Positions 7,336 through 15,624 of a stretch of DNA of 64,000 nt are shown here, piece after piece. The DNA comes from Kribbella kalugense (GTDB lineage Bacteria > Actinomycetota > Actinomycetes > Propionibacteriales > Kribbellaceae), in the NCBI RefSeq assembly GCF_004365875.1, contig NZ_SODF01000001.1, positions 372,001 through 436,000 of the forward strand, written 5' to 3'. The position numbers were made by a program, and so were the translations under genes. Below the pieces are notes generated by a model, which was given only the letters and a program-made list of their open reading frames with translations, was not told the DNA's origin and searched no databases. Position 1 is the first letter of the stretch, and every line of letters starts with the position of its first letter.

Positions 7336-9354
7336 ATGGTTTCGAGACGAGCGTTCCTGGCGGGCAGCGGTGCGGTGACGGTGGGGGGTCTGGGGTTCAT
7401 CCCGGGCTTCGCAACTACTGCACAGGCTGCAGTTTCATCGACGTCCGGCAGCCCCGCTCGGCTGCTGCCGGTGTTCAACCGCCCGAAACACCTGGATTAC
7501 GGCGACGTCAGCAAAATCGGTGGGGCAGATCAGACCCTGCTGACAACGTTGCAAGGCGTCGTCAACCGTACCGAGCCCGAGTTGTACTTCATCTACGACA
7601 CCGGGACCCAAAGCATCCCGGACGCCAAGTGGCTGACCGACATGCGGCTGCCGACCAAGCTCTACAAGAACCCGCTGGATCTGGTCGCGAAGTACCGCAA
7701 CCGGATCCGGGGCGCGATCGTGCACGACCCCGCCGTACCGGACTCGCTGAACGTCGCCACCACGCTGGCAGGTCTCGAGAACGCGGTCGTCGCCGACGCG
7801 GATCAGGCCAAGGCGCACGGTCTGCGGATCGTGAAGGACCTGCGCGGGATGTTCGACGACGACCGGGTGAAGACCTACCGGTGGCAGCTGGACAACCTGT
7901 TCCCGCGGGTCACCAAGAAGCTGCTGGCCGGCCTGCCGCCGACCCAGGTGGTCGACGTCGAGGGTGTGGTCTGGCAGGAGATCGCCCGCGAGACCCAGCA
8001 GATCCGCGACTCGTCGAACCGCGGCACCTACAACCTCGACGTTTCGGCCAAGCTCGGCAAGGAGGCCGTGTACGTCCGGTTCGCGGACTCGTTCACCGAC
8101 GACGGCTGGGGTGCGTCGGTGCGTCACGTGGTGGTGACGGCGAACGGCGCCGAGTTCGCCCGCTTCGAGCCGGGTGCCCCCGAGGAGGCGCCGTACCTGT
8201 TCGACGGCTCGCACTCGTCGATCGGTGGTGAGGCCAACCGATTCGCCGACGGCGGCAACTACTGGATCTACCGCTTCGAACCACCGGCGGGTACGACGTC
8301 CCTCGTCGTCACCGTGGAGATGTGGAACCAGTACCTGGTCAGTGCCACGGACACATCGCCCACCCGCGTCGAACCGTTCGCGTACTTCCGTGACTACGTG
8401 GTGGCCACCAAAGCCCTGGTGAGCTGGCTACCGCCGGGCGGTGCGACGGGCGACCTGCTGATCGAGCACTACGCCAAGTGGCCCACGCTCGCTCCGTACA
8501 TGGGCTGGTTCGCGAACGACGTGTCTGGTGAGTGGGACGGAGTCGATCTGGCGTCCAAGGGCGGCTCGCCCGTGATCGCGGCCGACTTCTACATGAACGG
8601 CACCGTCCACGCCGGCTTCACCGCGCCGATCTCGGAGAAGCCCCGGCCTGTCCGCCGGATCAGCAAGCCGAAGAACAAGGTCTACCTGACGCTGACCTTC
8701 GGCGAGGGCGACAACATCCAGTACTGCCAGCGGCACCTGCGCGACCTGTGGGACGACCCGAAGCGTGGCGACGCGCCGGCCAACTGGACCATCAGTCCGC
8801 TGCTGCTGGAGACCGGTCCGGGATTGTTCAGTCACTACCAGCGGACTGCGACGGCCAACGACCTGCTGGTCTGCGGTCCGTCGGGTGCGGGCTACACGTA
8901 CCCGGGTTCGTGGGTCCCCGACGAGTTCACGCAGTACCTGAAGCTGACCGGCTCTGTACTGCGCCGGACCGGGATGGACCTGGTCTACTCGTACAGCAGC
9001 CGCGAGAACGACAAGTGGGTGCTGCTGTCGGAGGAGATCGCCCATGGGTTCGCGACGTACACGCCGCTGAAGGGGATCATGCAGACCTGGGACGGCGATC
9101 TGCTGGCCGTCCGCCAGGGCGGTCTGCCGATCGTCGGGCAGTGGGGCGCACCCGGTAATGCCACCGAGTACAAGGCGGCGCTGGACGCCCGGGTCGCGCA
9201 GTGGGACGGTGCGAGCCCGTTGTTCATCTCCGGCGGCGTCAATGCGTGGGGTTGGACTCCGTCGGACGTCGCGGAGTTGGCCGGCCTGCTCGGCGACCCG
9301 TACGAACTGCTGCTCGGGAACACCTTCTTCGACCTGCTCAATCGCGTGCTGTAG
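7336..9354 (+). CDS. Tat-exported GxGYxYP-family carbohydrate-active protein
   Basis: The protein has 672 residues from the ATG at 7336; AGGGAG sits 8 bases upstream and overlaps an alternative in-frame GTG at 7327. The N terminus SRRAFLAGSGAVTVGGLGF is a twin-arginine signal with a likely cut after AQA near residue 32. Family GxGYxYP (putative glycoside hydrolase) is named for a motif seen here as GAGYTYP at about residues 517-523. Residues about 40-200 match its N-terminal domain, about 230-340 look like an inserted beta-sandwich, possibly carbohydrate-binding (AVYVRFADSFTDDGWGASV), and the rest is the catalytic-type C-terminal domain. It probably acts outside the cell on a polysaccharide; substrate unknown. 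The upstream LacI-like palindrome supports sugar-dependent control. Confidence 0.85.
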   Translation: MVSRRAFLAGSGAVTVGGLGFIPGFATTAQAAVSSTSGSPARLLPVFNRPKHLDYGDVSKIGGADQTLLTTLQGVVNRTEPELYFIYDTGTQSIPDAKWLTDMRLPTKLYKNPLDLVAKYRNRIRGAIVHDPAVPDSLNVATTLAGLENAVVADADQAKAHGLRIVKDLRGMFDDDRVKTYRWQLDNLFPRVTKKLLAGLPPTQVVDVEGVVWQEIARETQQIRDSSNRGTYNLDVSAKLGKEAVYVRFADSFTDDGWGASVRHVVVTANGAEFARFEPGAPEEAPYLFDGSHSSIGGEANRFADGGNYWIYRFEPPAGTTSLVVTVEMWNQYLVSATDTSPTRVEPFAYFRDYVVATKALVSWLPPGGATGDLLIEHYAKWPTLAPYMGWFANDVSGEWDGVDLASKGGSPVIAADFYMNGTVHAGFTAPISEKPRPVRRISKPKNKVYLTLTFGEGDNIQYCQRHLRDLWDDPKRGDAPANWTISPLLLETGPGLFSHYQRTATANDLLVCGPSGAGYTYPGSWVPDEFTQYLKLTGSVLRRTGMDLVYSYSSRENDKWVLLSEEIAHGFATYTPLKGIMQTWDGDLLAVRQGGLPIVGQWGAPGNATEYKAALDARVAQWDGASPLFISGGVNAWGWTPSDVAELAGLLGDPYELLLGNTFFDLLNRVL

Positions 9355-9379
9355 AAGGCGCGGTCCTGATTGTAGGAAG

Positions 9380-9412
9380 GCGGTCGCCCGGCGGGGGAAA
9401 CCGGGCGACCGC
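9380..9412. terminator. Bidirectional hairpin terminator between convergent genes
   Basis: Arms GCGGTCGCCCGG (9380-9391) and CCGGGCGACCGC (9401-9412) pair perfectly over 12 bp with a 9-base loop. It lies between the stop codons of the GxGYxYP gene and the convergent AMIN-like gene and can serve both. Confidence 0.8.
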
Positions 9413-9423
9413 GGGGTGGGGGC

Positions 9424-10017
9424 TTACCAGTGGTGCGCGACGTCGATCACCAAGCGGGTGTTCGATCCCGGCCCCGCCAGCGTGTAGACCCGGAACGGAA
9501 GCCTGGCGCGGACGCCGAGCCCGATCGTCGTCTGCCCCTCGAAGGTGCCGGCGAAGGCGACCTGGCGGAACGTGCTGTACCCAGCGACACTGGTCAGCTC
9601 CCTGCCGTTCTTCGGTGAGTACGTCGCCTTGCCGGCCGAGTTGTACGCCGGCGCGCGGACGACGATCTGCAGTTTCGCGCCACCGCGGAGCGGGACGAGG
9701 TGGCCGGCGCCGTCGGTGTAGACGGCATTGACGTAACGGACGTCGTACCCGGGTGCGCGACCGCGGATGTCGACGACGAGCCGGTCGTAGCAGGCGTGCC
9801 GGCCGGTGCGGACGTTCGTGACCGGCGCCTGCGTCATCCGTTTGTTTGCCTCGGGCAATGATCCCCAACCGCTCGGGCAGGAAGCGGCGGCGACCGTAGC
9901 GGTGCGGGGGGCGGTGGACGATCCGCTCAGTGCCGGTGCGGCGAAGGCGGCCGCGGGGACAGCCATCACCGCGAGTGCGGCGAAGATCGTCTTGGGTGTG
10001 ATGTGGTGGATGTTCAT
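9424..10017 (-). CDS. Secreted AMIN-like domain protein
   Basis: From the ATG at 10017 (after GAGGGGGGAACACCTC) the product has 197 residues. Residues 1-27 are a Sec signal peptide (IFAALAVMAVPAAAFA, cut near AFA|AP). The mature part carries the AMIN-like fold seen in many actinobacterial exported proteins: VTNVRTGRHACYDRLVVDIRG near the start, then GYDVRYVNAVYTDGAG, and near the end RVYTLAGPGSNTRLVIDVAH. The AMIN relationship suggests a cell-wall or cell-surface role, but the molecular function of this subgroup is not known. Two cysteines (CPSGWG and HACYD) could form a disulfide. An in-frame ATG at 10044 upstream lacks support. Confidence 0.82.
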   Translation of the reverse strand: MNIHHITPKTIFAALAVMAVPAAAFAAPALSGSSTAPRTATVAAASCPSGWGSLPEANKRMTQAPVTNVRTGRHACYDRLVVDIRGRAPGYDVRYVNAVYTDGAGHLVPLRGGAKLQIVVRAPAYNSAGKATYSPKNGRELTSVAGYSTFRQVAFAGTFEGQTTIGLGVRARLPFRVYTLAGPGSNTRLVIDVAHHW

Positions 10018-10057
10018 GAGGTGTTCCCCCCTCTGTGAGGACACTTACTTGGACGAC

Positions 10058-10074
10058 ACCAGTTGCCAACTGGT
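10058..10074. promoter_or_regulatory. 17-bp palindrome upstream of the AMIN-like gene, candidate operator
   Basis: ACCAGTTGCCAACTGGT has two perfect 8-base half-sites around one base. It lies about 40 bases before the ATG at 10017, within the likely promoter. The size fits a TetR- or MarR-type dimer; which regulator binds is unknown. Confidence 0.55.
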
Positions 10075-10124
10075 TTACTTTTTATCCCGGTGATTTCAGG
10101 TAGTCGATCGGGCACGATGTGCGG

Positions 10125-10946
10125 ATGACCCCTGATGAGCTGCTCGAGGTGTTCCACCGCCGGATCCGGTTGCCGGACGCGGATGCCATTCCTGGTTGGA
10201 AGCAGGAACATGACGGCCTGGTGCACCGCTCGTACGTCGAGGGGCCGGAGGGAGCCGGGTTCGTCGAGACGCCGCGTGGGCTGGGCGATGACCCGGACGC
10301 GGTGATCGCGGCGGAGTTGGCGTTCTTCCGGGAGCGGGGGCTGCCGTTCGAGTGGAAGACGTACGCGTACGACGAGCCGGCGGATCTCGGTGACCGGCTG
10401 GTCCGGGCCGGGTTCACGAAGGAGGAGCGGGAGACGCTGATCCTCGGCGAGGTGGACCGGATCCTGGAGCGGCCGTCGGCGTTGCCGTCGAAGGTGCGGC
10501 TGCGGGAGGCCGACGGACCAGCAGACTTCCACCGGATCGCCGTACTGACCGACACGCTCTGGGACAGCGGGTTGGCGCGGATCGTCGAGCAGTTGCAGGG
10601 GGAGGCGCGGATGTTCCCGGACCGGTTGTCTGTGTTCCTGGTCGAGGATGCGCTGAAGGGGCCGGACGGGCCGGCGGTGTCGGCTGCCTGGATCCGGTTC
10701 CATCCGGGGACCGGGTTCGCCAGTCTCTGGGGCGGCGGGACGCTGCCGGAGTGGCGGCGGCAGGGGCTGTACAGCACGCTGCTCGTCCACCGCGCCCGGC
10801 TGGCGAAGGACCGCGGCTACGAGTTCCTCCGGGTGGACGCCTCCGAGGACTCCCGCCCGATCCTGCAGAAGCTCGGTCTCCACGCGGTCACAACCACGAC
10901 ACCGTACGAATGGACACCTGACCTGACGAGCGGAACGACCAGCTGA
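10125..10946 (+). CDS. GNAT-family N-acetyltransferase
   Basis: The ATG at 10125 gives 273 residues; an in-frame GTG at 10119 is an alternative. The C-terminal half is a GNAT domain: strand 4 segment GFASLWGGGTLPEWRRQGLYSTLL at about residues 203-226 carries the acetyl-CoA binding R-x-x-G-x-x turn, and DRGYEFLRVDASEDSRPILQKLGLH is motif B. The N-terminal half is a degenerate GNAT-like or unrelated domain. Family members transfer acetyl groups to small molecules or protein amines; substrate here unknown. It lies 19 bases upstream of secA2 but its role is probably unrelated. Confidence 0.85.
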   Translation: MTPDELLEVFHRRIRLPDADAIPGWKQEHDGLVHRSYVEGPEGAGFVETPRGLGDDPDAVIAAELAFFRERGLPFEWKTYAYDEPADLGDRLVRAGFTKEERETLILGEVDRILERPSALPSKVRLREADGPADFHRIAVLTDTLWDSGLARIVEQLQGEARMFPDRLSVFLVEDALKGPDGPAVSAAWIRFHPGTGFASLWGGGTLPEWRRQGLYSTLLVHRARLAKDRGYEFLRVDASEDSRPILQKLGLHAVTTTTPYEWTPDLTSGTTS

Positions 10947-10965
10947 GGCTGTACGTTTCCGGATC

Positions 10966-13668
10966 ATGGCCCTGAAAATCGCTTCCCGCTTCCGCCGGCT
11001 GCTGCAGCGCCCCGGCTCGATCGATCTCGGCCCGTACGAACGGCTCACCCAGCTGGTCGGCGAGGCGGAGGAATCTGTCCAGCCCCTGACCGACGAGGAG
11101 CTCACCGAGTCGGTCGAGGAGCTGCGCACGACCGGTGGTCTGCACGAGGACGAGCAGATCGAGTTCCTCGCGCTGGCCCGGGAAGCGGCCAACCGGGCGA
11201 TCGGCGAACGGGCGTTCGACGGCCAGGTCGTCGGTGCGCTGGCGATGCTGCAGGGCCGGATCGTCGAGATGGCGACCGGTGAGGGCAAGACGCTGGCCGG
11301 TGCGATCGCCGCCGCCGGGTACGCGATCGGCGGCCGCAAGGTGCACGTGCTGGCGGTGAACGACTACCTGGCCAAGCGCGACGCCGAGTGGATGGGCCCG
11401 GTGTACGAGCTGCTCGGCGTCACCGTGTCGCACGTCGGCCAGGTGTCGACGCCCGAGGAGCGGCGGGAGGCGTACCAGGCCGAGGTCTGCTACGTCCCGG
11501 TCAACGAGATCGGTTTCGACGTACTGCGGGATCGGCTGGTGACCGACGTGGCCGACCGGGTCACGGTCGAGGCGGACGTGGCGCTGGTGGACGAGGCGGA
11601 CTCGGTGCTGATCGACGAGGCCCGGGTGCCGATGGTGCTGGCCGGCGCGACCCGGACCGAGGCGCTGGACGACGACGTCGTACAGATCGTCCGCACCCTG
11701 CGGGCCGGGGTCGATTACGAGATCGACGGCGACGGGCGGACGGTCGCGCTGACGGACCGTGGTACCGACAAGGTCGAGCAGGCCCTCGGCGCCAGGGCCC
11801 AGGAGGCAGCAAGCGAGGCGGCAGCAAGCGAGGCGGCGGCGGCCGATGACCTGGAGACCGGCAGCTCGGAGACTGATGAGTCGGCGACTCAGGACGCGGT
11901 GACCGAGGACGCGACTGAGGACGCGACCGAGGACGCGGTGACCGAGGACGCGACTGAGGATGCGGCGGGCGGTGACTCGGAGACGGATTCGGTGACCGCG
12001 GACGTGGTGGCCGAGCCGGAGTTCAACCTCTACGCGGACGAGAACGTGGACCGGTTGACCCAGATCAATGTCGCCCTGCATGCCGAAGTACTGCTGCGTC
12101 GCGACGTCGACTACCTGGTCCGGGACGGCAAGGTCAGCCTGATCAACAACAACCGCGGCCGCGTCGCGAAGCTGCAGCGTTGGCCCGACGGTCTGCAGGC
12201 TGCCGTCGAGGCGAAGGAAGCCGTGCCGGTCAGCGACTCCGGTGAGGTGCTGGACAGCATCACCGTGCAGGCGCTGGTCAAGCGGTACAAGACGCTCTGC
12301 GGCATGACCGGTACGGCGGTTGTCGTCGGGGAGTCGCTGCAGGAGTTCTACGAGGTCGACGTGGCCGTCGTACCGCCGAACAAGCCGAACGTCCGCAAGG
12401 ACGACCAGGACCGGCTGTACCTGACCGTCGAGCAGAAGAACGAGGCGCTGGTCAAGCACATCGGCGTCGTGCACGAGTCCGGGCGGCCGATCCTGATCGG
12501 CACCCACAGCGTCGAGGAGTCCGAACAGCTCAGCGACAAGCTCGAGGCCGCGGAGATCACCCACGTCGTACTGAACGCGAAGAACGACGCCGAGGAAGCC
12601 GCGATCATCGCCGAAGCCGGCGTACCGGGGACCGTGACGGTGTCGACGCAGATGGCCGGCCGCGGTACCGACATCCGGCTCGGCGGCCGGGACGAGTCCA
12701 AGGACAAGGAGAAGGCCATCGAGCTCGGTGGCCTCTACGTGATCGGCACCGGTCTGCACGCGTCGCGGCGGTTGGACGACCAGCTCCGTGGTCGCGCCGG
12801 ACGGCAGGGCGACCCGGGCGGCACGCTCTTCTTCGCCTCGCTCGCCGACGAGCTGGTCACGCGGTACTCCGTTTCGTCCGGTCTGCGGCCGCACCCGGAC
12901 GACACCGGGCGGCTGACCGACCGCAAGTCGGTCGCGATGCTCGAGCACGCGCAGCGGGTCGCCGACGGCGCGAACGCCGAGCTGCACCGGACCACCTGGC
13001 AGTACAACCGGCTGACCGGTCAGCAGCGGGCGATCTTGCTCGAGACCCGCGAGAAGGTTCTGACCGAGGACCTGGCCGCGACCGAGCTCGCCGAGCGCGC
13101 CAAGGAGCGGTACGACGAACTGGTCGACGAGATCGGCGAGGACGTCGTGAAGGACGCCGCCCGCCGGATCGCGCTCGGGCACCTGGACCGGCGGTGGACC
13201 GACCACCTCGCCTACCTGGCGGATCTGCGCGAGGGCATCCACCTGCGGTCGCTGGCCGGCGGAATCGTGCACCTGAAGCCGATCGACGAGTTCAACAAGT
13301 CCGCGATCGCGTCGTTCGACTCGCTGATCGAGGACTCCTGGAAGGACGCGGCGGAGACGTTCGGTACGGCGGAGATCACGGCCGACGGACTGGACGAGGA
13401 GGCCAGCGGGATTCCGCGGCCGACCGCGACCTGGACGTACCTGATCAACGACAACCCGTTCGGCACCGAGGCGGACCGGATCCTCGGCCGGCTGCGGAAC
13501 GCGATCAAGCCGGAGTCGGTGTCCGAGCCGGAGGAGATCCTCGACGAGGAGTTCGACGAGGACGACCTCCCGGAGGAACTCCGCGACGCCGACGACTCGG
13601 ATGACTCTGAAGACGCTGACGAAGCCGAAGCCGGCGATGACGACGAGAAGTCCAAGAAGAAGGACTGA
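10966..13668 (+). CDS. secA2: SecA2-type accessory preprotein translocase ATPase
   Basis: At 900 residues this is a SecA motor. Walker A MATGEGKTLAG is at about 102-112, Walker B LVDEADSVLIDEAR at about 207-220, GMTGTA follows near 445 and QMAGRGTDIRLGG near 560. Sequence around LINNNRGRVAKLQRWPDGLQAAVEAKE matches mycobacterial SecA2 rather than SecA1, and the C-terminal SecB/zinc motif is absent. SecA2 exports a subset of proteins using the SecYEG channel. Two unusual parts stand out: an insertion of about 70 acidic, Ala/Thr-rich residues (about 280-350) in the preprotein-crosslinking domain, with repeats like AVTEDATEDATED, and a very acidic tail ending in DDDEKSKKKD. The ATG lies 8 bases behind a TACGTT -10 like element. 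Confidence 0.9.
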   Translation: MALKIASRFRRLLQRPGSIDLGPYERLTQLVGEAEESVQPLTDEELTESVEELRTTGGLHEDEQIEFLALAREAANRAIGERAFDGQVVGALAMLQGRIVEMATGEGKTLAGAIAAAGYAIGGRKVHVLAVNDYLAKRDAEWMGPVYELLGVTVSHVGQVSTPEERREAYQAEVCYVPVNEIGFDVLRDRLVTDVADRVTVEADVALVDEADSVLIDEARVPMVLAGATRTEALDDDVVQIVRTLRAGVDYEIDGDGRTVALTDRGTDKVEQALGARAQEAASEAAASEAAAADDLETGSSETDESATQDAVTEDATEDATEDAVTEDATEDAAGGDSETDSVTADVVAEPEFNLYADENVDRLTQINVALHAEVLLRRDVDYLVRDGKVSLINNNRGRVAKLQRWPDGLQAAVEAKEAVPVSDSGEVLDSITVQALVKRYKTLCGMTGTAVVVGESLQEFYEVDVAVVPPNKPNVRKDDQDRLYLTVEQKNEALVKHIGVVHESGRPILIGTHSVEESEQLSDKLEAAEITHVVLNAKNDAEEAAIIAEAGVPGTVTVSTQMAGRGTDIRLGGRDESKDKEKAIELGGLYVIGTGLHASRRLDDQLRGRAGRQGDPGGTLFFASLADELVTRYSVSSGLRPHPDDTGRLTDRKSVAMLEHAQRVADGANAELHRTTWQYNRLTGQQRAILLETREKVLTEDLAATELAERAKERYDELVDEIGEDVVKDAARRIALGHLDRRWTDHLAYLADLREGIHLRSLAGGIVHLKPIDEFNKSAIASFDSLIEDSWKDAAETFGTAEITADGLDEEASGIPRPTATWTYLINDNPFGTEADRILGRLRNAIKPESVSEPEEILDEEFDEDDLPEELRDADDSDDSEDADEAEAGDDDEKSKKKD
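11885..11968 (+). repeat. Short in-frame tandem repeat coding the acidic SecA2 insertion
   Basis: Units of 12 bases of the type GAGGACGCGACT and 18-base variants with GCGGTGACC recur in register, coding T-E-D-A repeats. Such repeats can change length by slippage without a frameshift. Confidence 0.75.
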
Positions 13669-13702
13669 GACTTTGGTCTAGGGGTGCACAGCCGTCGGCT
13701 CG

Positions 13703-14371
13703 ATGCGGACCGGCGGCTTGGTGGGCGACGCTCTGGACATGCCCACGCACAAAGGCCCCTGGCTCCTCGTCGTCGACATCGGCCTGCCCCTCGCGCTCTT
13801 CTACGGACTGAAGGCGCTCGGTGCGAGCAACTTGACCGCTCTGCTCGCCGGCGTCGTACCCGGACTGATCAGCTCCGCGGTCTCGCTGGTGCGCGAACGT
13901 CGTACCGACCTGGTCGGCATGGCGGTCGTCCTGAGCATGGTCGGGAGCGCGGTCGTCGCGGTCCTCGGCGGTGACGCGCGGCTGCTGCTCGTCCGCAACG
14001 CCTGGATCAGCCTGCCGTTCGCCGGCATCACGCTGTGGTCGCTCCGCCATCCGCGGCCCCTCACCTACACCGTCACCCGGGCGATGTTCGCCCGCCGCGC
14101 CGCCGTGATGGACGAACTGTGGGACACCAACGAGGCCTTCCGGACGGCCTGGAAGTGGATCACGGTGTGCTGGGGGATCGCCGCGATCCTCGACGCGGTC
14201 ATCCGGATCGTCCTCGCCTACACACTGCCGATCTCCGTCGTACCCGCGACCGACCCGGTCATCACAGTGCTGACCATCGTCGTACTGCAGATCCCGACGC
14301 ACGTGCTGCTCCGTCGCACCGGCACATGGCACCGCGTGTTCGCCCCCGGGCGTCCTACAGTCGTTGGATGA
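13703..14371 (+). CDS. VC0807-like polytopic membrane protein
   Basis: The 222-residue product has about six hydrophobic segments (WLLVVDIGLPLALFYGLKAL, LTALLAGVVPGLISSAVSLV, LVGMAVVLSMVGSAVVAVL, and three after residue 95). The family, widespread in actinobacteria, has no assigned biochemical role. Conserved polar spots include the R-R-T-D-L loop and the cytoplasmic MDELWDTNEAFRTAW segment. The start could also be the ATG at 13739. Its stop codon overlaps the ATG of the next gene, the first of two such overlaps in a three-gene unit. Confidence 0.75.
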   Translation: MRTGGLVGDALDMPTHKGPWLLVVDIGLPLALFYGLKALGASNLTALLAGVVPGLISSAVSLVRERRTDLVGMAVVLSMVGSAVVAVLGGDARLLLVRNAWISLPFAGITLWSLRHPRPLTYTVTRAMFARRAAVMDELWDTNEAFRTAWKWITVCWGIAAILDAVIRIVLAYTLPISVVPATDPVITVLTIVVLQIPTHVLLRRTGTWHRVFAPGRPTVVG

Positions 14372-14619
14372 CGGACGGACACCTTTCGGCAGACGTCGTA
14401 CGTGAACTGATTCGGACCGGCGAGGCGAAGCCGCTGCTCGCCGGGACCGAGGTGGGACCGACCTGGTACGCCGACCACTGGTGGTACGTGCCGGTCGGGG
14501 CCGCGGACGGCGCGGACTATCAGCCGGCCGACAGGGAACTGTCCGCGGAATTCGACCGGTTGCGGGTCCGGGCGCAGGCGATCGAGGACGTCCAGGCCGA
14601 GCTGGACGGCAGGCAATGA
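14368..14619 (+). CDS. Small conserved-looking protein of unknown function, second gene of overlapping trio
   Basis: The ATG overlaps the stop of the membrane protein gene (ATGA), and its own stop overlaps the next ATG, so all three are translationally coupled. The 83 residues start MTDGHLSADVVRELIRTGEA, contain a tryptophan/tyrosine-rich centre (TWYADHWWYVPVG) and end in a predicted helix (EFDRLRVRAQAIEDVQAEL). It is soluble and acidic. Codon third positions are G/C as expected for a real gene. I do not recognise the family. Confidence 0.7.
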   Translation: MTDGHLSADVVRELIRTGEAKPLLAGTEVGPTWYADHWWYVPVGAADGADYQPADRELSAEFDRLRVRAQAIEDVQAELDGRQ

Positions 14620-15566
14620 CGCGCTGGGGTTTCGGCCGGCGCGAGCCCGTCAGCGAGCCCGGTCGGGACGAACTCGCGGCGGCACAGCAGGTGGTGGACA
14701 TGTTCGCCACCGAGGCCTTACTGGCCCTCGACCGGTACGAGCAGTCCTTCCCGGCAGGGGATACCGATCGGGCTCGGCGGACCGCGGACAGGCTTATGGA
14801 CTGGTGGCGCAAGCTCAAGCTGGACGACGTACGCCTGGATCCGGAGGGATCGGACGCCGAACAAATCCTGGTGACGGCGGCCGAGCTGTGCTTCGACCCC
14901 AAGAACGAGTGGGGCGTCAGCCTCGAGGAGGCCTCCGCCCAGGCGGTCAGCCGGGCCGCGTTGGAGGGCCGGACGATGCCGACGACGACCGTCGCGGACC
15001 TCCGTGAGGACTTCGAGGACGCGTACGGCGGGCGCGCGGTCCTGCCGGAGCGCGACAACGACTGGCTCGGGCAGTCCCTGACCCGGCTGGCCCGCGCGAG
15101 TCTCCTGCGGGACGTGATCGCGGAGGGTGCGCAGGTCCGGGTGAGTGCGCCGCTGCGCGAGGCGGGCGACGAGCTGGTTCGCCAGGGTCAGCGGTTGATG
15201 GACGACCGCCGCGACCTGGCCCGGAGACAGGAGGCGCCGATCAGCCGGCGCGCGGCGTTCGCGCAGCAGGTGCGGCTCACCTCGACGTACACCGCGTACA
15301 GCCTGGGCGTGGACCTCACCGGGGCACCGCACTGGGCCGACCTCGCGCTCAAGGCACCTGCCTTCGCGCTGTACATGAAGGAGACCATGGCCAACTGGCG
15401 GGACCACAGCGATACCGTCGCGTCCCGGCTCGATCCGGCCCAGGCACAGCTCCGGTCGGTCCGCAACGACCTGATCGGCACCCTTGGTACCGGCCCGCCT
15501 GTCACGCGCCGCGACAACCGCGCCCTTCGGAACGCCGCCGACCGGCGTCCGGGACCGGACCGCTAG
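14616..15566 (+). CDS. Soluble helical protein of unknown function, third gene of overlapping trio
   Basis: The ATG at 14616 overlaps the previous stop. The product is 316 residues, charged and mostly helical, with no signal peptide or membrane segment. Recognisable stretches are DRYEQSFPAGDTDRARRTAD, DWWRKLKLDDVRLDPEG and RRAAFAQQVRLTSTYTAYSL. The C-terminal 35 residues are arginine-rich and probably disordered. I see no nucleotide-binding or metal motif. Its tight coupling to the membrane protein at 13703 suggests a cytoplasmic partner of that protein. No function can be assigned. Confidence 0.75.
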   Translation: MTRWGFGRREPVSEPGRDELAAAQQVVDMFATEALLALDRYEQSFPAGDTDRARRTADRLMDWWRKLKLDDVRLDPEGSDAEQILVTAAELCFDPKNEWGVSLEEASAQAVSRAALEGRTMPTTTVADLREDFEDAYGGRAVLPERDNDWLGQSLTRLARASLLRDVIAEGAQVRVSAPLREAGDELVRQGQRLMDDRRDLARRQEAPISRRAAFAQQVRLTSTYTAYSLGVDLTGAPHWADLALKAPAFALYMKETMANWRDHSDTVASRLDPAQAQLRSVRNDLIGTLGTGPPVTRRDNRALRNAADRRPGPDR

Positions 15567-15611
15567 CGCCGGCCGAGCAGGCGTCCTCGACCGGATGTCG
15601 GTGCGGCTGGT

Positions 15612-15624
15612 TAGGCTGCTGGGG
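15612..15624 (+). promoter_or_regulatory. Predicted -10 element for leaderless rarA
   Basis: TAGGCT at 15612-15617 is followed by exactly 6 bases and the GTG start, placing the transcript start at the first base of the codon. The intergenic space has no clear Shine-Dalgarno sequence at the right distance. Confidence 0.5.

Noticed and set aside
9338..10069. Alternative 243-codon minus-strand frame overlapping the AMIN-like gene
   Set aside because: Arginine/proline-rich shadow frame; the frame ending at 9424 has the signal peptide and domain signature.
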